Shown here in pieces: positions 59,083 to 64,000 of a DNA stretch of 64,000 bases. Within the stretch, counting starts at the first letter, position 1. Each line of letters begins with the position of its first letter. The notes beneath the pieces were generated by a model. It was not told where the DNA came from. It searched no databases and saw nothing but the letters and a program-made list of their open reading frames with translations. The position numbers and the translations under genes are program-made. Source of the DNA: Haematococcus lacustris (Eukaryota; Chlorophyta; Chlorophyceae; Chlamydomonadales; Haematococcaceae); contig JASKMD010000008.1 in assembly GCA_030144725.1 (NCBI GenBank), positions 17,078,863 to 17,142,862 on the forward strand, given 5' to 3'.

Positions 59083-60484
59083 ATGGCAAGTGTTAGAGCC
59101 TTGAGCCCAAAGATCGGGCCTGCTTCGCCACGCGGATTTTCCAATCATATCTCCACACGCTCTCGCGTGGCGACTGCCTGTCTGCCGAGAGCAGGGACAG
59201 TGGCAACCGTCTCCCTGTGCGCACTGTTTGCACTGGTGGGCGCCAAATCGTATCTTGCACTTCCTCGGTCATCGCAGCTAATCCCAGAGCTTCTTTGGTT
59301 CGATCATAACCATGCATGCTCAGACATCTCCAGTCTCCGCAGCTGCTCCGAGCACCTTTGCCGCCAACCAGCAGTACCAGGATGAACTGCTGGCTGCAAT
59401 CCGCATGCGCAAGGAAGCGTTAGAACCCATGGTATGACCAGTCCACTAGTATGTCAGAAACATGCATACGCCACGTGCTTGCAGCCTGCTCTGAAACCTT
59501 TTGTGTGAAAGTGTGTGGGTTGACTATACTCAGGTGCAAGCACCAGATGTTGTAGTTGGTGAAGGTGAGAGCCTCTCACTCAGCTCCTGATCAAGGCTCC
59601 TGTTGCAGACCAGCCACTCACGTTCTAATCTAAGTAATGGGTACATTCGCTGGTATCAGGTGCCGTCCCCAGCCCTGCTCCCACGCCAGCGGAAGCTCCA
59701 CCAACACTTGCTGTGGAAGCAACAGTAGCTGAGCCAGCTCAGCCTCAACCAACCGCTGACCCACCAGCCGCAGCTGAGCCAGCACCGCCACAGCCAGCAG
59801 CAAGCGCAGTTCTGGCCGCCACCCCCACACCCCAGGCGGCCCCAGCCATGGGCGTCCCAGAACCCGCGGACCCCCTCCCAGGGCCAGCTGCCCAACCCGC
59901 TGAGCCAGCTGCCGCACCCGCACCAGCGTCACCTGCTGCAGCAACCCCTCAGGCCCCGGTGCAGGCAGCAGCTGCTGAGGTGGCTCCTGAGGTGTCAGCC
60001 CCTAGCGCAGCCCCTGCACCCAGCCCTGCTGTCAGTGGTGGCGAGCCTGCTCCCATGGGTGGGTGGCAGGTGGCTGGTCTGTGAGGAAGCAAGTTGATTT
60101 GAATACTTGAGCATGACCTTGAAATTGCGTATTGAGCCAACCAAGCCAGCACCTGTGTGTAAGGAGAGGCATAGTCGAGGTCTTTGATGCAATGCCTGCG
60201 TCACCTTTGCTCCCTCACGCTCACTTGTCACACTTCCCTTTGTCCTGTTGCGTCTCTGGCTTGCAGAAGTGGCCACAACCCAGGCGCCACCAAGCAATGC
60301 TGCCCTGGCTCTTGGAGCAGTGGCTGTCCTGGCAGTTGCTGCAGTCGCAGTCGCTGGTGGTAACAAGGCTGCAGACCAGCCAGAGCAGCCAAGCACTGCT
60401 CAGAGTCCCAACACGGATGCAGGAGGAGCTGTAACAAGAACAAGCAACAGTGAGAGCAGCAGCACCACAGACACGTCCGCTTAA
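59083..60484 (+). CDS. Predicted plastid-targeted Ala/Pro-rich single-pass membrane protein
   Basis: Function not recognised. The N-terminus (MASVRALSPKIGPASPRGFS, then NHISTRSRVATACLPRAG) is Ser/Arg-rich without acidic residues, like a chloroplast transit peptide. Next comes QTSPVSAAAPSTFAANQQYQ with DELLAAIRMRKEALEPM (near 59320-59430), then a long Ala/Pro/Glu-rich stretch (59660-60057: EPAQPQPTADPPAAAEPAPP type), and, after an intron (60058-60266), EVATTQAPPSNAALALGAVA with VLAVAAVAVAGG, a hydrophobic helix near the C-terminus, and a polar Ser/Thr tail; stop 60484. Exon edges are approximate. A transposon-like fragment begins at its stop codon. Confidence 0.65.
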
Positions 60485-60600
60485 CAAGGCGTGTTGCTGA
60501 CTGTAGGCGTTGTGAGGTTGTGTCTTGACCACAGTTTCTCTTTAGGGGACAGGCCAGGTACGGCAGATCTGCCTTTGCAAAAGGGCATCAATGTGGCAAG
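60480..60600 (+). mobile_element. Fragment of the 29638-35338 transposon (its 5' end)
   Basis: Matches the reverse complement of about 35220-35338, sharing TAACAAGGC, TGTCTTGACCACAGTTTCTC and the coding trace RLCLDHSFS. It begins at the TAA stop of the upstream gene, so it supplies that gene's 3' untranslated start. Confidence 0.7.
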
Positions 60601-60977
60601 TACACATGGTGCCTGGCTATCACCCTTATCCATGATGTTGTTGCATGGGCCGATGCTGGTTTTGTTCTACAGTCATCGTCATGGAGTATGACACGCTTGC
60701 ATTGGAAGTTCCACTAGCATTGTTGTTTTCCTTGTCAGCGTGTTGAGTTGCGTGAGACATGGAGCGAATCATGGTGAGCACTGTGCATCCAACCATGTGC
60801 ATGTCGCTGTGGTCAACATGATCTACGCTATAAGCTAACTAAGGGAAGGCAAATACTAGCACAATCACTCTCTGACAGGTGTGACGTATGGTCAAACCTA
60901 CAAGTCGGACTCATGTGTCGCAACGCACGCCTGCCCACAATACAAGGTTACCCTGACCAAACATCCCACTACCATCC

Positions 60978-62133
60978 ATGTCTAACATCGCAGCAACGCA
61001 CAATGCCAGCACAATGCGCAAGCTCGTGAAAGAACTGAGCGATTTACACGACCAGCCTCCGGAAGGCATCCGAGTTATCGTTAATGACGCGAACGTTTGG
61101 GATGTAGCTTTCGAGGTCGAAGGCCCGTCCGCGACACCCTTTGAGGGAGGCGTGTTTAAAGGCAGACTGGTGCTAGGCCCCGACTTCCCAGTTGCTCCAC
61201 CCAAGGTTAGCACGGACAAGACTTTGCCTTCCCATTTCTCGTTGACTTGGTCAGACTGCGGCTAGTGAGCCTGCCACTGCCAGCTACACCCTGAACGCAC
61301 GGGCACCTGCACTGTCGACGGTGTAGGAACCCTGCCTAGTCGTTGCCGGCTCCATGCATCACAGCCGCAGGTTTTACTGTGTTAAGCATACTCCTTCAAC
61401 AACTCAAGTACATTAGCCAAACATTGGTGCAGGTCATGCATCGTAGCCTTCTGCTGTGGGGCTGGCTCTTAAGACAGAGTTGTGATGGTGTTGACTTCAT
61501 TGCACTTTGCAGGGCTTCTTCATCACCAAGATATTTCATCCGAATGTATCCCAGAGGTGAGCTCAGAACCTGCTTCATCACTGGTGGCAACTGGTGCCTG
61601 TCAGTGGCAGCTGAATGCTTGCAAGTATACTCTTACTGCAGTGGCGAGATATGCGTCAACGTGCTGAAGAAGGACTGGACTGCAGACACTGGGCTTCGCC
61701 ATGTTTTGGTGGTGATCAAATGTGCGTATCTTGCGGAAAGTAGCATCCAGCCTAGGCACCCGTGCACCTGACCATGCACTGCAAGGCACCTCAATGCCTT
61801 GCAGGCCTTCTTGTCGACCCCAACCCGGAGAGTGCACTCAATGAGGAGGCTGGCCGACTGTTGCTGGAAGATTACGAGGAGTATGCTGGTAAAGCACGCC
61901 TAATGACCAGCATTCATGCTCGACGAGGACATGGACCCTTGGCCACCAGCAATGGGCATGCAAATCTTGTTCCAGTCACCGCAGCTAATGACAGCTGTGC
62001 GACACAGAAGTCAAGCGTGATCACCGATATCAGCATGTCGCCAGCCAGCAAGAAGAGTAGAGGGGACATGCTCCCTAAGCCAGCAGCTCAAGTGGCAGCA
62101 TCCAAAGTCAAAAAGTCACTCAAGAGGCTGTGA
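60978..62133 (+). CDS. UBE2S: Ubiquitin-conjugating enzyme E2 S
   Basis: E2 that elongates Lys11-linked ubiquitin chains on substrates of the anaphase-promoting complex. Four exons with GT-AG introns in phase: 60978-61205, 61513-61556, 61642-61721, 61805-62133; 681 nt, 226 residues, close to human UBE2S (222). UBC fold: [53 protein letters not shown], active-site Cys in [13 protein letters not shown], then [20 protein letters not shown] with EDYEEYA. A polar linker of about 60 residues leads to the basic end KSLKRL, matching the C-terminal Leu-Arg-type tail that docks UBE2S on the APC/C. Start chosen as the first Met of the exon, just before the conserved helix. Confidence 0.96.
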
Positions 62134-62587
62134 GCTCACCTTGCTCGGGTATCATTGCTAACCAGTCACAATGCATGTTTGTAGCAGGTTTGCAGTCCTT
62201 GTCATCTGTCTATTTATCCCTTGCCACCATTGAGTAGGGCATTTCTCTACATTGGTGATCAGTACTTGACACATAGTTATTCTTACAGGGCTTCTTGTAG
62301 CTCGTTGTTTTGTGAAGACCATTGGGGCAGCACCTTGTGTCAGTCTGAATCTTTGTAATCGGCGACCCACGTTTTATGACTGTCTAGAGAACGCAACTTA
62401 AGAGCCACTGTAGCTGGTAAACTGGCGTTACTCCTTGTCACCCACTGCGTTAGACGGCATTGAGGCATTGATGAACTACTGTTCGTGATTTGTAATGAGT
62501 GACGGGTGTCCAAATTGCCGTCCTAACCGACTTCCTTCTCTGTCACCCACTTTCTTCACTACCGCGGTCGCTGTTGTTAGTCACAAG
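62134..62587. other. Intergenic between UBE2S and phosphate carrier
   Basis: Holds the UBE2S 3' region and carrier promoter. An in-frame upstream ATG at 62495 (MSDGCPNCRPN) could lengthen the carrier N-terminus by 31 residues but looks unlike a presequence. Confidence 0.6.
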
Positions 62588-64000
62588 ATGTTCAAGGTCG
62601 CAGCCCAGAGCCTTGGCCTCATTGCCACGGCGGAGAACAGCAACATGCCCGCTCCATCACCTAGTATGCTGGCGTCCATTGTGGCCGCCGCGCCCGCGGA
62701 AGCAGCCGCACCTGGCAAGATCAAGATGTACTCGCCGGTGAGCTGCAATTCTTTCTGAGCCCTGAAGACGCTGTTTTGGCAGACAAGCAACCAAGGATGC
62801 TGCGTGTTCGTTTCTTTGCACCGCAGGAGTTTTATCAGTGAGTACCGCCGCAATTGTTCTAAGAGCTGTGCCGACATTGCTAGACTATCTGCCAGCGCTA
62901 GCGAAAACACCCTCCGCAAACCTTGAGTTCCTTTAGATATTTGCATACAGGGCGTGCGTAATTGGCGGAGCGCTGGCCTGTGGAGCAACGCATATGGCAG
63001 TCACGCCACTTGACGTTGTGAAATGCAATATCCAAGTCGATCCCAAGAAATATGGAGGCATCGGTCAAGGCTTTGGCATCGTTGCCAAGGAGCAGGGCAT
63101 GGCCGGCCTTGTTCGCGGCTGGGCGCCCACGCTACTGGGCTATGGTGCACAGGGATCCTTCAAATTCGGACTCTACGAGTACTTTAAGAAGTGCGTGCTC
63201 GGACACAGGCTGCTTCTTATTGCAAGTGGCCATTGTTACACCTAACGCGTGTTGGGATTCTCGTAGATATTATTCGGACCTGGCGGGCGAGGAGCTGACC
63301 AAGAAGTACCAGAATGCCATTTACCTGGCAGGCTCAGCCAGTGCAGAGTTCTTTGCAGACATTGCGCTGTGTCCCTTTGAGGCAGTCAAGGTAGGTGGGC
63401 TTGTGACACAGCCTTGAACAACCAGGGCTCCTGTGCACCCGCTGATTGCATTGCATTGCCAGTTACCTTGCAGGTCAAGGTGCAGACAGTGCCAGGGTAT
63501 GCCAAAGGCCTCACTGACGGCTTCCCCAAGTTCGTGGCACAAGAAGGTGTTGCAGGGTGAGCACTATCGATCATGCATCTCTTGTCAGCGCTTGCTAGAA
63601 GCTCAGATGGACTGAGGTCAGGTTGAGATGTATGCCACTGTCAGGACCTCCTTTGGCGCAGGCTATACAAGGGCCTGACACCTCTGTGGGGCCGACAAAT
63701 CCCTTACACCATGATGAAGTTTGGTGGGTCATCAGCTGCTGGCTCACACATGCTGCACCTTGCGTGCTTCACCTCTGCTGGCCAGTACCTACACTGTCTA
63801 CTGCATTCATCCTGCCCTTACTTGTTGCCACCATCAGCTCGTTAGACTTGTGCAAGCTGTGTCTGTGTGGTACCCTGCCCAGGGGCCTTTGAGAACACTG
63901 TTCAAGCTCTGTACAAGTATGTCATCCCCAAGCCCAAGGCGGAGTGCAGCAAGACAGAGCAGCTGGGCGTGTCCTTCCTGGCAGGCTACATCGCAGGCGT
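62588..64000 (+). CDS. Mitochondrial phosphate carrier, 3' end outside window
   Basis: Inner-membrane carrier importing phosphate with protons (mitochondrial carrier family, PHT3/SLC25A3 type). Exons 62588-62737, 62827-62837, 62951-63190, 63267-63390, 63474-63556, 63662-63723 and 63883 onward, all in phase. MFKVAAQSLGLIATAENS opens the protein; after a Pro/Ala stretch, SPEFYQACVIGGALACGATH leads into carrier motif 1, VTPLDVVKCNIQVDPKKYGG; repeat 2 has CPFEAVKVKVQTVPG; LYKGLTPLWGRQIPYTMMKF precedes AFENTVQALYKYVIPKPKAE. The third repeat lies beyond 64000. The second exon is only 11 nt (EFYQ). Start 62588 preferred over 62495. Confidence 0.95.

Overview
The window reads as nuclear DNA of a green alga, probably of the Chlamydomonadales. 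Genes have many short exons with GT-AG introns, the DNA is GC-rich with CA/TG-rich introns, and the gene set includes epsilon-tubulin (centriole/basal body), a plastid ECF-type ATPase (ABCI10-like) and a membrane-anchored nucleotide cyclase. The heavy load of simple repeats would suit a Haematococcus-type genome, but that species guess is inference. There is one assembly gap of exactly 500 N (18373-18872).

Host genes, in order: an ADCK1-like ABC1 kinase (-, 3254-10434); the N-terminal asparagine amidohydrolase NTAN1 (-, 10640-12199); two unrecognised divergent genes (- 14938-17721 and + 17991-19510); the checkpoint clamp subunit RAD1 (-, 19561-22611); ABCI10 (-, 24600-26774) head to head with LSM7 (+, 28180-28756); a membrane-domain class III cyclase with guanylyl-type residues (+, about 36565-46957); epsilon-tubulin (-, 50062-55983); a plastid-type Ala/Pro-rich membrane protein (+, 59083-60484); the ubiquitin-conjugating enzyme UBE2S (+, 60978-62133); and the mitochondrial phosphate carrier (+, 62588 to beyond the window). 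These are unrelated housekeeping genes and do not form an operon or pathway.

The spaces between and inside these genes hold mobile DNA. The most notable component is a family of Fanzor (eukaryotic TnpB-like, RNA-guided nuclease) sequences: at least seven loci, with one further weak trace, in two subfamilies. Locus A (12776-14083, -) keeps all three RuvC acidic motifs but lacks its N-terminus. Locus G (56270-58706, +) is longer but broken. Loci B (23245-24505, -), C (47915-49202, +), D (37866-38838, -), E (35600-36024, +) and F (49625-49775, -) belong to a second subfamily, mostly reduced to the RuvC-III end. Both subfamilies carry structured, conserved non-coding sequence just downstream of the stop codon, where TnpB/Fanzor guide RNAs are made. 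B and C are two copies of a roughly 1.3-kb element that appears to have lost RuvC-I and RuvC-II while keeping RuvC-III and this 3' region.

Other mobile DNA: a complete 450-bp hAT-type MITE with an exact 8-bp target duplication (22740-23189), and a degenerate, possibly hAT-like transposon (29638-35338, -) with fragments elsewhere at 1930-2462 and 60480-60600. Tandem arrays are extreme: (CCCCG)n of 2.9 kb at 31472-34367, (GGGTCA)n of 1.1 kb at 26885-27999 filling the shared ABCI10/LSM7 promoter region, (CCCCTC)n at 7582-8053 and (GGGGC)n at 21193-21567. Long open frames over these arrays are artefacts.
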